DNA from: Ifrita kowaldi
Lineage: Eukaryota > Chordata > Aves > Passeriformes > Cinclosomatidae
Assembly: GCA_013398055.1 (NCBI GenBank)
Contig: VZRS01005615.1
Span: forward strand, 1 to 64,000
Direction: 5' to 3'
DNA length: 64,000 bases
Under the pieces are notes generated by a model, which saw nothing but the letters and a program-made list of their open reading frames with translations, had not been told where the DNA came from and made no database searches. Of this stretch, positions 34,701 to 46,080 are shown in pieces; the stretch's first letter is position 1; the number at the start of each line of letters is the position of its first letter. The translations under genes were made by a program, and so were the position numbers.

Positions 34701-34948
34701 TCCTACAGCTTGCTTCATTCTGTATTGGGTACTTGTTTCCTATTTTGTCCTATTTTGGCTTAATTTCTTTTCTTCCTGTTTGTTTTGCTCATAATTTTGC
34801 TGTTGAAGTTTTCCAAAGATCTTTACAATAGGTTCACAATTGTAAAGTATTTTTTGTGTTTGGAAACCATTATGTTTGCGTATAGGGGGGATCTCTTCAC
34901 CTCTCAAAAGTTCACAGACATTGTAGGCTTGAGTTATCAATAGTCAGC

Positions 34949-35361
34949 TCAGCCATAGTTACAGTCAAATGTTAAATTTGTATTTGCAGGTGTTGCTTGC
35001 ATCAAGCCAAATGTAATTGCTAGAGAAGTCAGCAGGAAATGGGATTCACTTGTATGTGTACCAAGTTCACAACTGACTGCAGTGACGAGCAGCAGGACTC
35101 TTATATGTCCAACTGCTCCCCTGCAGAAAGTCTTAGAATGGTTCTTGAACCTGTCATCAAAAGTTTGTCCTATTATTGCAAAAGGTGAACTTGTCCCATG
35201 TAGAAGAGTACTTAAATCACAGTTGGTAGTCCCAAGCTTCCTATTTTCTTTAAAGTCAGATTTGACCAAAATATTAGCAACCAGCATGGCTTTTTCCTTT
35301 GCGTAACCACAGGGTACAAATCTCAGGTTTTTAACTGCTGCTAATCTATTGCTGAATCCCA
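34949..35361 (-). other. 137-codon minus-strand open frame without start codon
   Basis: Right after a strong minus-strand acceptor (CCTTTTCTCCTCAG, last intron base 35362) a frame stays open to a stop near 34949. It begins GFSNRLAAVKNLRFVPCGYA and has a normal amino-acid mix, including FDDRFKNHSKTFCRGAVGHI in the middle. No good donor is evident inside. It could be part of a terminal coding exon, an old retrocopy or viral-derived fragment, or chance; by length alone it lies within the chance range for 64 kb. Confidence 0.2.
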
Positions 35362-37187
35362 CTGAGGAGAAAAGGTTGCTGCATAGTGATTTCCAAATAG
35401 GTCTTTAAAATTAGAAAGTGATATGTTTATTGGGAAATTACACAAAGTTCTTCTTGTCTAGTATTAAATTTGAAAGTTTTGCATTAGAAATATCTTGTGG
35501 AGCATTAGTTTGTCCATGGTGCAGTACTCTTCAGACAGAAGTTATTTTCAGGGACCAATAGCATACTCATGGCTTTGTGAGGAAACGCTGAACTGCTGGG
35601 GTTGGGAAAGTCACTTGGTTTTGTTTTATTTTACAAATCTTCTCAAGAGTTTGGTAATGGAATGTGTTCTGGAATGTTTACACCAAGTAGCTGTGTAATC
35701 TTGATAAAAGTAGGCTGCTGGGAGGACATTTTTTCTTTTCAAGAAAGCTGTTTATAGCTCTTGAGTCTAGAAAGATTGGTGCATGAAAATTGACTTGCAG
35801 AAGCAGAGATGAGTACTTATAGGATAAAAATCTGTGTTAGTAACATTGCAGAAGCCTTTTCTTCCTTAAAGTCTTTTATGAATAGTCACATTACTATTAT
35901 GTGTTCATAAGCATTTATATATAATCTTTCTTCCATTAATTGCTGAGTATAGAACCATTCTTACCTTTGGCATGCTGGTATTGCTAAAATCAGAAGTGTA
36001 TGTGCTAGGACCTGGTGTGAATGTTCACCTGTGTGATTCCTGTTGATGTTAACAGAATAACAGAGCAAACTTTTTTAAGAGGCTGATCTTCAGTCCAGCA
36101 AAGTCAAGAATATGTATTCCTGATAGGTCTTGGAAGGTGCTGTCTTCGGATGTGGCCAGCCTCCAGGGAATTCCATGGGCTCTCTCTCTGAGTACAGCAG
36201 GATGTGGCTGCAGTCAGGATCTCCCTTCAAAACTGCAGTAATTATCTGCAGTATCAGTAAGATGAGGGGATGTGCTGAAGTCTGCTGCTGAGAGAGGAAG
36301 GTGCTGAGCACAGTGCTGGAAATATCCATAGTTGGCTGCTGAATATGGCAAAGAGAAATGGATGATTTTTTTTTTTTTTAAAAGAGTCCTGAAGCTTCTG
36401 ACAAGTTGGTGAACATTAAACATTGCTTAGGAATATGCATATTGAATAAGCTTTGTTTATTTTTTGAGGTATAAATATTGTAAAAAACGAAGTTTTTAAG
36501 TGTTTGGGAAGTCAATGTGTTCAGATACCTGTGGATATAGGATACATCTGCACAGTTAACTTTTTTCTGCATTATACAAAATGTTGAATCAATCAGTACT
36601 CCTGAAAACTGATACGGAGAATATGTCTTTCTGTCTGGCTGATTCAGAACAAAGTAGTTCAAAAGCACAATGAAAAGCAGTCATTGTTTTCTCATATCAC
36701 TTTTGTGCCATATGTTCGTTTACTCAACTGAAATGGTGACTGTGTAAGACTATCTAGTCTTCTCTACAGGATTGTCTGGAGCTGTGCAAAGGGTTTCTGA
36801 CAGGTGTTTGTAGTAACTGTTGAACTTAAAACTCAGTTGTACATTTCATTTTACTTCTGCCACTTTTTTGCAAGGAGTTTCTAAAGTGATTAGAGCATAT
36901 TTTGCTTCAGAAATATCAATTGTAAAGCCCTGCTTATTGCAGACAGTGCATGAGGTACTCAGTAATTCCAAGTAGAATTTGTGGAACCTGATGGTAGAAC
37001 AAAACCATACAGCTAGATGTCAAGGATGAGGCACTGATACAAAATAAAATCTTTCATCACCTGATTGCCAAAACCAGCTTTAATGACCATGCTGTGGCAC
37101 ATAAATTTCTCATGCTTTGCTTAGTAATACGTAAATATGTACAACTCTGAAAATGCCATTGTTTGTTGCACAGTTCTTTTTCAGCAG

Positions 37188-37297
37188 AAATCTGCTGTGT
37201 TTCCCTGGAAGTTTCTTCTTCAACAGGCTCTGATGAAATTTATGAGAGAATAGTAAACACGTCTCATGTGAATGAGAGCAAGGCAAGCATATTGGTG
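37188..37297 (+). CDS. Candidate exon with NAGNAG acceptor (36 codons)
   Basis: A TTCTTTTTCAGCAG acceptor (two AGs three bases apart) and a GTG|GTAAAA donor at 37297/37298 bound an open frame. It reads ICCVSLEVSSSTGSDEIYER then IVNTSHVNESKASILV after two bases that complete a previous codon, and ends in phase 0. The Ser/Glu/Asn-rich composition is typical of a hydrophilic protein segment. Using the first AG would add one codon. A competing frame reads SAVFPWKFLLQQALMKFMRE and then stops. Not recognised. Confidence 0.25.
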
Positions 37298-39955
37298 GTA
37301 AAAATGTATTTTTTGGTTGAAGTTTTTTATTACTGTTATTTTGTGGGCTTGTTTTAAGTATATTGTAATTGGAAAATGCTGAAGTGTGGAACATCTCAGC
37401 TGTGGCAGAAATTAATGGCAGGGCTGAGTGATGCAGTTGGAAATACAAAACAAATGTAATGCAATTTTTTTGGCTTTGGTGATTTGCAGTCATCAGGAAA
37501 ATCGGAGGTGTCTGTTACGTATGACAAATGTGCTGGTGAATCCAGGATTGGAAACATAACTTTTGATTACTACAGGCAATACTATACTTGATTTGTTGGG
37601 CAAGATTTGCCAAGAGCATAATGAGAATTGCTTTGTCATTTAATAGATGCTTAAAAGATGCAGTGAGGTTGGATGAGAGGTGAGGGATCTCTGTTAAGGA
37701 AGAGGTTACTGTAAGCCCCAGTGATGCTAGACTGCTAATACCACCTGCCCCTTTATCTTCTGATTGTCTTATTTGCAGGATTTCTGTTTGCATAGTTTTA
37801 GAAGCTGCAGTGCTTGAAGGTGCAGGATCTTGTAGCTATAATAGTTTTTTACAGTATCGATGGGAAAATTATTCATGTACCATTTGCCACCTGACTGTAA
37901 AGCATCATAAAAAGTGATTATTAATTTTTTTTAGCTCAGACAGTAGTAGAACTGTCTTGTGGAATATTTGATATATATTTACCTACTGCTATGCCTAAAT
38001 CAATGACAAAATTTTCTGTTTATATGCATCCCTTCTGACGGTTGTACAATTCCAAGGCGTATGATGTTTGACTAACTGGTGAGACACATATGCAGGGGAT
38101 ATTTATTAACTTTTGTATGGAAAATCTGAGGCTTGGTACTAGATTTTTTTTCAAACATTGTTGCTTGTTCTCCTTTGCAGCACTCTGTATAGTGTGTATG
38201 GCAGTTACCTGTGTTTTTTCTACTAGCATCTGATACATTGTCATGAAGATACTGCTGCTCAGGAGCACAAATCCTAACAGCAATCCCTGAAAGGTCACCT
38301 CTTATTCTTTACCTAAATGTATGTAATTTTTGTTGGTTTACTAGGAGGGATTTCTCTCATTGCAATTTCAAAATACAGTAAGGTTTGGGTATTGGTTTCA
38401 GTTTAAAAGGGAAGAGCAGTGTTAGAAGGGAGGAGGGCATTTTTGAAGTCTAAGTAACTGTCTGTAAAAAGACTGTCAAATTTCGAAAAGAATGGCATGC
38501 AGAGAGGTCAGAAATAATATTAACAGACTTAATAAAAGACATAATTAAGCAAGATTAAAGGAATAAAATATCTAATGCAAAGGACTGGGGATTTCTTTTA
38601 GTCATGTTGGCAGTAATAACAAATTTCTCATGGGAAGTCTCAGTCAATTTTAGATATTGACAGATATCTAGCTGTTCTTCAAGTAGAATTTGCTGGGTGC
38701 AGAGAACAAATTAGATTATTTCTGTAAGCCTAGAGGTTTACTAATATGTAAATCACTATACATATCCTGAGTGATTTCACATCTATGATTCTGCAAAGTG
38801 TTAGAATTCTCCAGTGTGAAGAATGAACAAATAAAGTCAGTATTTGTTCATGAGTGAAAATCACTCTCTCTGTTCTCCAAGTGGCTGATGGGCTGATTAA
38901 ACTCATATGGCCTATCGACTTTCACAACAAATATTCTTCTTTGGAGCTGAAAGGGGAAGACACCAGGTGCAGGAGAAAATAGGGCTTCTCTTCTTGCTGT
39001 GACTGTTAAATAATGAATGATGACAGACACAGAAACTCAGATACAAAACTGCCAGTACACCTGTTGCTCTCCTGCTGTGGTATTTCAATGGTAGAAACAC
39101 CTTCTAACAGTGTTTGAGAATAATTTTGGAACCATGTGTTTACCTTGCTATCTCAGTATCCCACTCTATTTACTGTGGCACTTTGTTGTCTGCTGATGAG
39201 GATGGACTTCCTGGGAATGCTGTTTGAGTCAGTCAAGTAAATTTTGGAAAACAGCAGCCCTTTCCAGCATCTTGCACCTGACCTTTCAGAAACTGAGATT
39301 CCAATTTCCTGATCCAGATGGTTGAGGAAATAGAATAAGTCTCTACATAATCTTTACAGATGCAAACAGTTCATTAATAATTCAAATTGCCTGAATTAAG
39401 AGAGTCATTCCATTATTTATTCAGTGTCTGAATTAGTGTAATCTTATTTCCTTTATTTCCTGTACTGCCTTTACCAAATCTTATTTTGATATAGCATATG
39501 ATTAGGCCATGCTATGAAATAACATGTTGTGAAAGGTTCTATTGAATGACTTCGGTCATAATAATTTAGACAGTGATGACTAGCACGTATTTGAAAAGAA
39601 ATCTTTACATATAACACCCAGAACAAATAGCTCGTAGTATAATATAATTATGTCCAGTCATTTGCAGTTACATCTCAGGGTGACAAACAATCTGGTCTAA
39701 CAATAATTTGCATAAGAACTTCCAGACATAACTAGGTCTTCTATTCAGTATATTCTGTGTAGCTAGTTTTATGTAATTTTGGTGCTGTTTAAATATTAGC
39801 TGTTTTAGCATTCAGTTTTAAAATTGTTCATGATTGTTTTGTCTTAAAAATGAGGTAAAGTTCTTGTTATTATTGCACATGGGCAGCTCTTTCACTATTA
39901 GGTGTTTTGAAATTAATCTTGAACTTCCATTTTGGGCTCTAAAAGTGTCCTCTCT

Positions 39956-39979
39956 CTCTCACACAAAGGGGTGTGAGAG
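39956..39979. repeat. Perfect 9-bp hairpin, 6-base loop
   Basis: CTCTCACAC, AAAGGG, GTGTGAGAG. It is adjacent to a (TC)n run, so it may have arisen from simple-sequence slippage plus inversion. Confidence 0.6.
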
Positions 39980-40020
39980 TCATTAAAAACGCTAAGTTAC
40001 AAAAGAAAGTAGGTGATCCT

Positions 40021-40160
40021 ATGAATTTAATAAAATAAAATTAATTAAAATAAAATTTAAAGGTGTTTCTGGCCAATGGGAACAATATGGAATTGAGTGG
40101 TAACACTTAAACCTTATGGGAAAAAAATTCTACTTTTTTTTTTTAATTCTAAATTTTTTT
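40021..40160. repeat. AT-rich low-complexity sequence
   Basis: Two blocks of A/T-only sequence (40021-40060 and roughly 40128-40160) flank an ordinary stretch. No further structure is visible. Confidence 0.7.
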
Positions 40161-42220
40161 AACTCTCACTATCCATATAGGAAATTTTATGTTTAGATGG
40201 CAAATTCATTCCAGAACTGCTGTACAGCTACTGCACAGAACTCTGTCAGTCAACCAGAAACACTGGTTAACCCATGCTGCCAGGCCTGGATTCTCACACT
40301 ACAAGAAGCAGCAGAGCCCTGCAGACCGAAGCTCATGAAGCTGAACTGAGCTCAGCTGGAGGTGAAGTGCCCTATTGTTCAATCAAGAGAAAAAGCTCTT
40401 AAATACTTGTGTGAGTTCCTGATTGTTTTTTGGCCATACCTGCTTAATCAGTATGCTGCCAATAACCTTTACTAGTGACGACTGGGCTCTCCAGAGAAGT
40501 AGGGATTGTAGGTACTAATCAGAACAGGTTTGCATTTTTTTTGCTCCTAGTAAAGGTGTAAATGCACCAAGCTGCTTCAGTTGTTCATCTCGTAAACATT
40601 TCTTTGAAACATAGATAATTCCCCTCTCTTCTTATTTTTAATATAGGGATTTTCTTTGAGAGGAAAAGAATTGCCTGATTTAAAGTATTTATGTTTCTAG
40701 TAGGCTCTGTATTGCTCTGCTGTAGAATTGACTTCAATTGGTTGCACTTTGAATTCCACAAAATTGAATGGTAAAGTAACAACATGACATGAAAGGCCCA
40801 GATCACCCCCTCTCATACCTGCAGTCATTGGAAATGCCATTTCTGCAAACATCAGGCACACAGCGCTGAGACTGACAAGGCTTTCTGGCTTCTCTTTGTC
40901 AGGTAGCAGTTGTTAGGTTATGTGAACATGAATACAGAAGAATTTCCACGTCCACTTGTCCCACTGATGATGGCCAAAGCATTTTGAATGCTTTTGTGAA
41001 AGGTCAGCTTTGTTGATGAGAAGCAAGAAAGGGCAGTGGTTTTAGAGATCTAATGTTAAGGGAGGTGAAGTGGAAGCACTGAGACATGGGAGGGATATTA
41101 CAAGCAGCCAAGACACTTCTGTTAATTATATTGCTTTTTAAATTTTTTTTCTAAAAGCTCTAAGGGACTGGAAAAGAATGAAGTTGAGATTTGATTAATG
41201 GTTGCCTAGACTGCAGTTTGAAAGAAATGGATAGAGTGCTTTTGAAATAGATTTGACTTTTAAAAAAGAAAGATAATCTGTTATTGCTCTATTTCTTACA
41301 TCATTGTCTGGCAAATGAGATACACTTTGAAAGAACAAAACATAGCTGAGATTCCAGTGTGACAGCCCATCTAATTCACAATCATAGAAACTTCCAGAAG
41401 GCATCAGAACCATGTTCTCTGTTTGTTTCTGCAAGAAGAGTTAGCACTACTCCTACATGGTGGTGCAGAGAGGCATCACATACTATAGGTGCCTGTAATG
41501 CCTGAAGTGTTGTTTTGTTCAAAAATAAACATCTCCTAACTACTGAGTAAACTCATGCATGTATAAAAGAGAAAGTTACATAAACCTTTAGACTGACAAG
41601 ACTACTTCATTCGCTCAGTATTTGCCATGGGATATGTTAGAGCCCCTGGGCATCTCCATAGCATGTCCACTACAAGCATTGTTTAATGAGTTCAGAAGTT
41701 ATTTGTTATGCACCACGTGCCTTTGACTGGATCATGTCAGCCTATATTGTGCAAATGGAAAGTTGAAAAGGGCTACACTAATAGGAAATGGTTCACTTGG
41801 TCATTGAGGCAATCCTGGAGACGTTTACAGACAGGGTTAAGCTGTATGCATTGTGATTTTGACTTTTTTTTCTGATAGTCTTTCATTAGCCTGCAAGTTA
41901 TTATTCTGTGATAAAAATAATGGAAGTATGAGGCACTCTTTTCTTTTGTTTTAAAATCTAAATTGCCATTTTTTCTGTACGTAAAATTGGATCTACTAAG
42001 ATGATGACTGTTAAGGTAACTTGTTTAAAGACTTTTTTCAATTTTGACCATTCTCTTGTTTTTCTAGTGAAATTGATAATGAAGATATCAGAGTGAAAAT
42101 GAAATTTAGTCCATTCTGTCCTTAACATGACTCTGGTCACATTGACAAAGCTGTTGATGTATATTTTTTTCTTGACACTGTTTTGAGGAGTATAGACATG
42201 TATGACTTTTCCTTATGAGT

Positions 42221-42280
42221 TTTTTGCTGCTGTTGTTGTTGTTGTTTGGGGTGGGTTTTTTTTGTTTTGTTGTTTTTTTT
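42221..42280 (+). repeat. GT-rich tract with (TGT/TTG)n core
   Basis: A TTTTTGCTGC start is followed by about six TTG units, GTTTGGGGTGGG and T-rich repeats. It is simple sequence; the Asn-rich minus-strand translation is an artefact. Confidence 0.8.
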
Positions 42281-45200
42281 AATCTAGGTTGTGCTTCTGC
42301 TCTTTCTTCATGCAGGATTGGTTGTATTTGCAGACAAACCCCCTCTTCTTTTTTTCCCCAAATAAGCGGTGCTATCAGTCTAAATTTACCTGATCCTGAA
42401 GCTAACAAAAAACTCATATGACTGCTAATAGGAAAAAAAAGAAAGACATAGAGCCTGCAGTTACCATGCCAACACTGTTCCCTGGGGTGTAGCAACACAG
42501 AGATGGATGCTGTGAAATTAAGATCTGTGTGATAGGTAGGAGGTACCTTTGCATGTGACTGTGCACTACTTGGGGCTTTAATGTACATTATATTTTACCA
42601 TTTGTACTTTTAATATTGTGCACTAATCTGGTCTTTGTTGTTCCCTTCACTCTCTGTGTGCACATGACAGTTTCCTATTTCTGTGGAATGAGAGAATTTG
42701 GTGTTTCAACACATACAGTGTATGTAGCAAGTTCCATGAAAAATGAATAATAAAATGGATAAGATTTGAAGAAGAAAGAATGGTTTCTGGCTTGAATTCT
42801 ATCCATTTAATTGCCTCTGTAAAGCTGTTGGAGTTGTACTCTACTCTCACATATGTCCACAGTCTATTTGTGGGGGCTATTTGGGGATAAGCAAAATATT
42901 TCACAGGAGGACCACTAACAGAACTCACACGTGGAACTGGTGCAAGACAAAATTTATATTGCATTTTTCTGCTTAAATGTGATTTTTCTATGTTCGCTTA
43001 CGGCTGATCTTTAGATATTTGTTAAATATCAAAGACAAATCTCCTTTTTCTTAATGTACTTGATGTGTTTACCTAATGCTGCATCATTCTATGAAGTTAC
43101 AGCTTGTTCCTCACTACATTAGTTCTCCTTCCTTAGATTCAAGGAAAGGGCTCTGTTCCATATTCTCTCTCCCACTCTGTGCTTTCTGGGTTGAGGCGAT
43201 GACAGAAGATTAGGGGGTATAATTCTCAGTCAATATTTAAGATGGTCATAAACCATTAAGACCTTGATTAGAATTGTATGTTACAATTCTACAATATTGT
43301 CCCATTTGAATGTTTTGATTTAGCGACTGCTTTGAAAAGCACTTTTTAATACCTTCACACACTTACTTCTTGAAGCAAAACCTTTCTGAGTTAAACATCT
43401 CGATTTGTTTTCTTTTTTTCCTGCTGCTTTATTTGTTTCTCCATCCTCCAGTCACAAATACATGCAAAGCAGAGGCAGAGCTTTTTATAACATGGTGAGC
43501 TTGCCAGGTTGGTTTACTTAAACTTTTTTTGAAGACTGTGGATTGGTTATATAAGTAGAAATTCTGTGGGATATTTTACTGACACTTTTTCAAGTCTCTG
43601 AGAGGTTACTTTGTGCACTAGAAATGCCAGTCTTGAAGACTGAGACTGAAAGCAGCAGAAAGTTCATCAGTTCCTAAATTTAAAGTCTGTTTAGATTTTT
43701 TTTGTGGATCATGTTAAAGATAACAGTCTTTAACTTGATAGCAGCTAATTAAAAATATTTAAATTGCAATGTTTTTGCATGCTGATTTTTGCTGAGGTCA
43801 TAAAGCAACAAAGTGAAATTCATGGTAACTGCACTTATATAATGTCCCAATGAGGTTTCCTTCCTTCCAGGCCACAGCAACACTAAGAAATGTTCAGCAC
43901 AGCTGCAAGTGCACTTTGTCAGTGTTAATAATTAACATTCAAAAAGCAGCTAAAATAAGAAATCAGCCAGAAAGGCAACTAAATCTATTACTCTTAGTTA
44001 TGTGGAAGTATAAAAAGGATTAATATATGTTGCAATGACATTTAAAAAGCTCGTCTGCTCCTGCACAGAAACTTATCAAAAAAGTATGTGGTTTGTGGTT
44101 TAGATCTACTGGGTACAGCTGTGTAAACTGGGGACTTAGAAATTAAAATTTAAATGTAACTAAGATACTAATGCATCTGAACCCTGTCAACCAGTGGTTC
44201 TTTCTGGGAGTGTTATTTTGAGGTGGCAGCTAAAGCTTCATATATTTAAGCCTTTGTAGTGAACCAGGTTCAATGAAGCTGTTCTTGACATCTGCAAGCA
44301 TTGTGTTAATGAGGCTAAAGTATAGAAAGGTGGATGAGAGCAGAAAATTTAATTAGGAGCTGCTGCATAACAGCTGTTACATCAAAACATAGCACAGATA
44401 CAGGAACAATACGCGGATGAGGGACACTGATTTTGTATGATAAATGTATATTTTGTGTGTGATGCACGTGGTTGCCTCTCTTGGATGTATGTCTGATACA
44501 GTCTGTCTTGGACTGCCTCATTTGCATAGTAAACTACCTCCCTGTGACTCCATATGAAGAAAGAATTCCTTGAGCAATCGAGGCTGGCTCCTTATTTGTC
44601 TACAAAGTTTGACTGTGAAAGCCATGGGAGTTGTGATTCTGATTTAACAAAGATTTTTATAGCCTCAATCCTTTCCTGTAAGACCTTATGAATTAATTAA
44701 GATGAGGGAGAGGATCTGGAGCTATAGGTTACTAAAACTTCCTCTTTCCATATTTTTAAAGAATTCCCTTGAACTGATTATGTTTTTCAGGTTGTAGCCT
44801 GTAGGGTTTGTGTATTGATCAATGTGTAAATGTAATGAACTTTTCCCTTGAAAATATCCATAATCATGCATCGACTTTGCAGAATTTTTCTTGTAAGCAA
44901 AGGAGCCTTTACCTCTAGTCTTACATCCTCACTTTTGGATTTCTGTTGGTCTTTTAGCAACTGAATTGCATAATGCCAAATTCTGCAGCTGAAAGTCAAA
45001 TGAAACTTCTGTTGCCACACAGAATGACCACTTGACATTATTCTTGAATGCCTGCTGATACGATATTAGAAAGAACTCTGCTATTATGTTTGTGACCCAG
45101 CTTGGAGGAAAACTGTTTTTCAAAAAAAATTCAGTTACTTATATTAGCTAATGAACTAAGCAGACCTCGAATGTAATATGTTTGTAAAACAATATGTATA

Positions 45201-45759
45201 AATTTACACTCTCTCGAGAGTAATGCCACTTTTCCAGCTATGTTAATGGGAAGAGCCAGGAAACAGTGGGACATGGCAGCTAGATGAGTCCTGCGTACCT
45301 GAAATTAAACTGAAATTTTAGCTCTAACAAGTGGTTGAAGCAAAGCTTTTTGATTGTGAATCACAGGAAATCAGCTCACAGAGGATACTTTAATCATGCA
45401 TTGTCAGGCAGAGCACCTGGAAACATGATTTAAGTGGTAACTCTATGTACGGCATCTACCTACCTTGCACTGCCCAGGAAATGAGCTTGGTATGGTGATG
45501 CCTAAGTGAGGACATGCCTCTGAATTAAACCCATCAGATTGTCTGAATGCGGAAATTAACCACCTGATTGGAAGTGTGCCTCATAAATATTAACTCCAAC
45601 AGCATTGGGAAAATAGAAAGCAGATTACAACATCTAGTTAATAAACAGATGCCTTCTCTTCAGCACATGTTACCCCTTATCCACTCCTGTTTCCTTCAGG
45701 AATGCTTTCAGAAGATTGGCACTTGACTTTTCCTGTAGTGGATTAGTTTGTCAAACAAA

Positions 45760-46080
45760 GACCAGAAGCTTGGGGTGTGCAGCTCGATCGTAGCATGTGC
45801 TCCTGTGCTAATCTTCATATGCTGAGCAGCTTTCCAGCTTCAGTCCTGAAAGATGTACTTAGAATGGAGATTGTACATTCCCAAATAAGCCTTGATTTGC
45901 AGAGTGAAAGGGAAAATCGCAGGCAAAGAATGGGCTAAAACGGAGCTGGGCACAGTTGATCATAATCCAGGGCTGGCAGCAGGGATTATAGTAAAAATAT
46001 TACCAGCTGTGTAACACTGGCAGTGGGGTTCTCTCATAGGAATCTCTTTGAATATTTAAAGTCAGTGCAGCGGAGCTGTG
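45760..46080. promoter_or_regulatory. Possible conserved noncoding enhancer with paired bicoid-class sites
   Basis: A moderate-GC, non-repetitive stretch centred on ATAATCC (45962-45968) and its reverse complement GGATTAT (45983-45989). These are TAATCC cores recognised by OTX, CRX and PITX homeodomains, 14 bases apart in opposite orientation. Further homeodomain-like TAAT motifs lie nearby (for example near 45810 and 46166). Long AT-rich introns of developmental genes often hold such elements. Conservation cannot be measured here, so this is a hypothesis. Confidence 0.25.

Larger units (their letters stand above)
30030..37184. other. AT-rich, probably intronic sequence
   Basis: It holds a (CAG)5 run at 31769-31785 and a minus-strand frame of 137 codons (35361-34949) discussed under findings. 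Plus-strand segments at about 33061-33173 and 33575-33711 each follow a fair acceptor and are open for 37-45 codons, but both lack a good donor. An acceptor plus a 23-base interval before a GACAAAG|GTGAGA donor occurs at about 34116-34138. Confidence 0.45.
37298..45360. other. AT-rich, probably intronic or intergenic sequence
   Basis: No exon-like structure is seen on either strand. Contents are a CTCTCACAC/GTGTGAGAG hairpin (39956-39979), AT-only low-complexity blocks (40021-40060 and 40131-40160) and a GT-rich tract (42221-42280). A 160-codon minus-strand frame at 42588-42106 is a by-product of the GT-rich tract, which reads as Asn and Lys runs. Confidence 0.5.

Noticed and set aside
41371..41400. 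AATCATAGAA motif resembling the reverse complement of a CR1 terminal repeat
   Set aside because: The similarity ends after about ten bases, without the flanking CR1 3' sequence.
42106..42588. 160-codon minus-strand open frame
   Set aside because: Its core is the GT-rich simple tract at 42221-42280 read as Asn and Lys runs. There are no splice or promoter signals, and the length is within chance for 64 kb.
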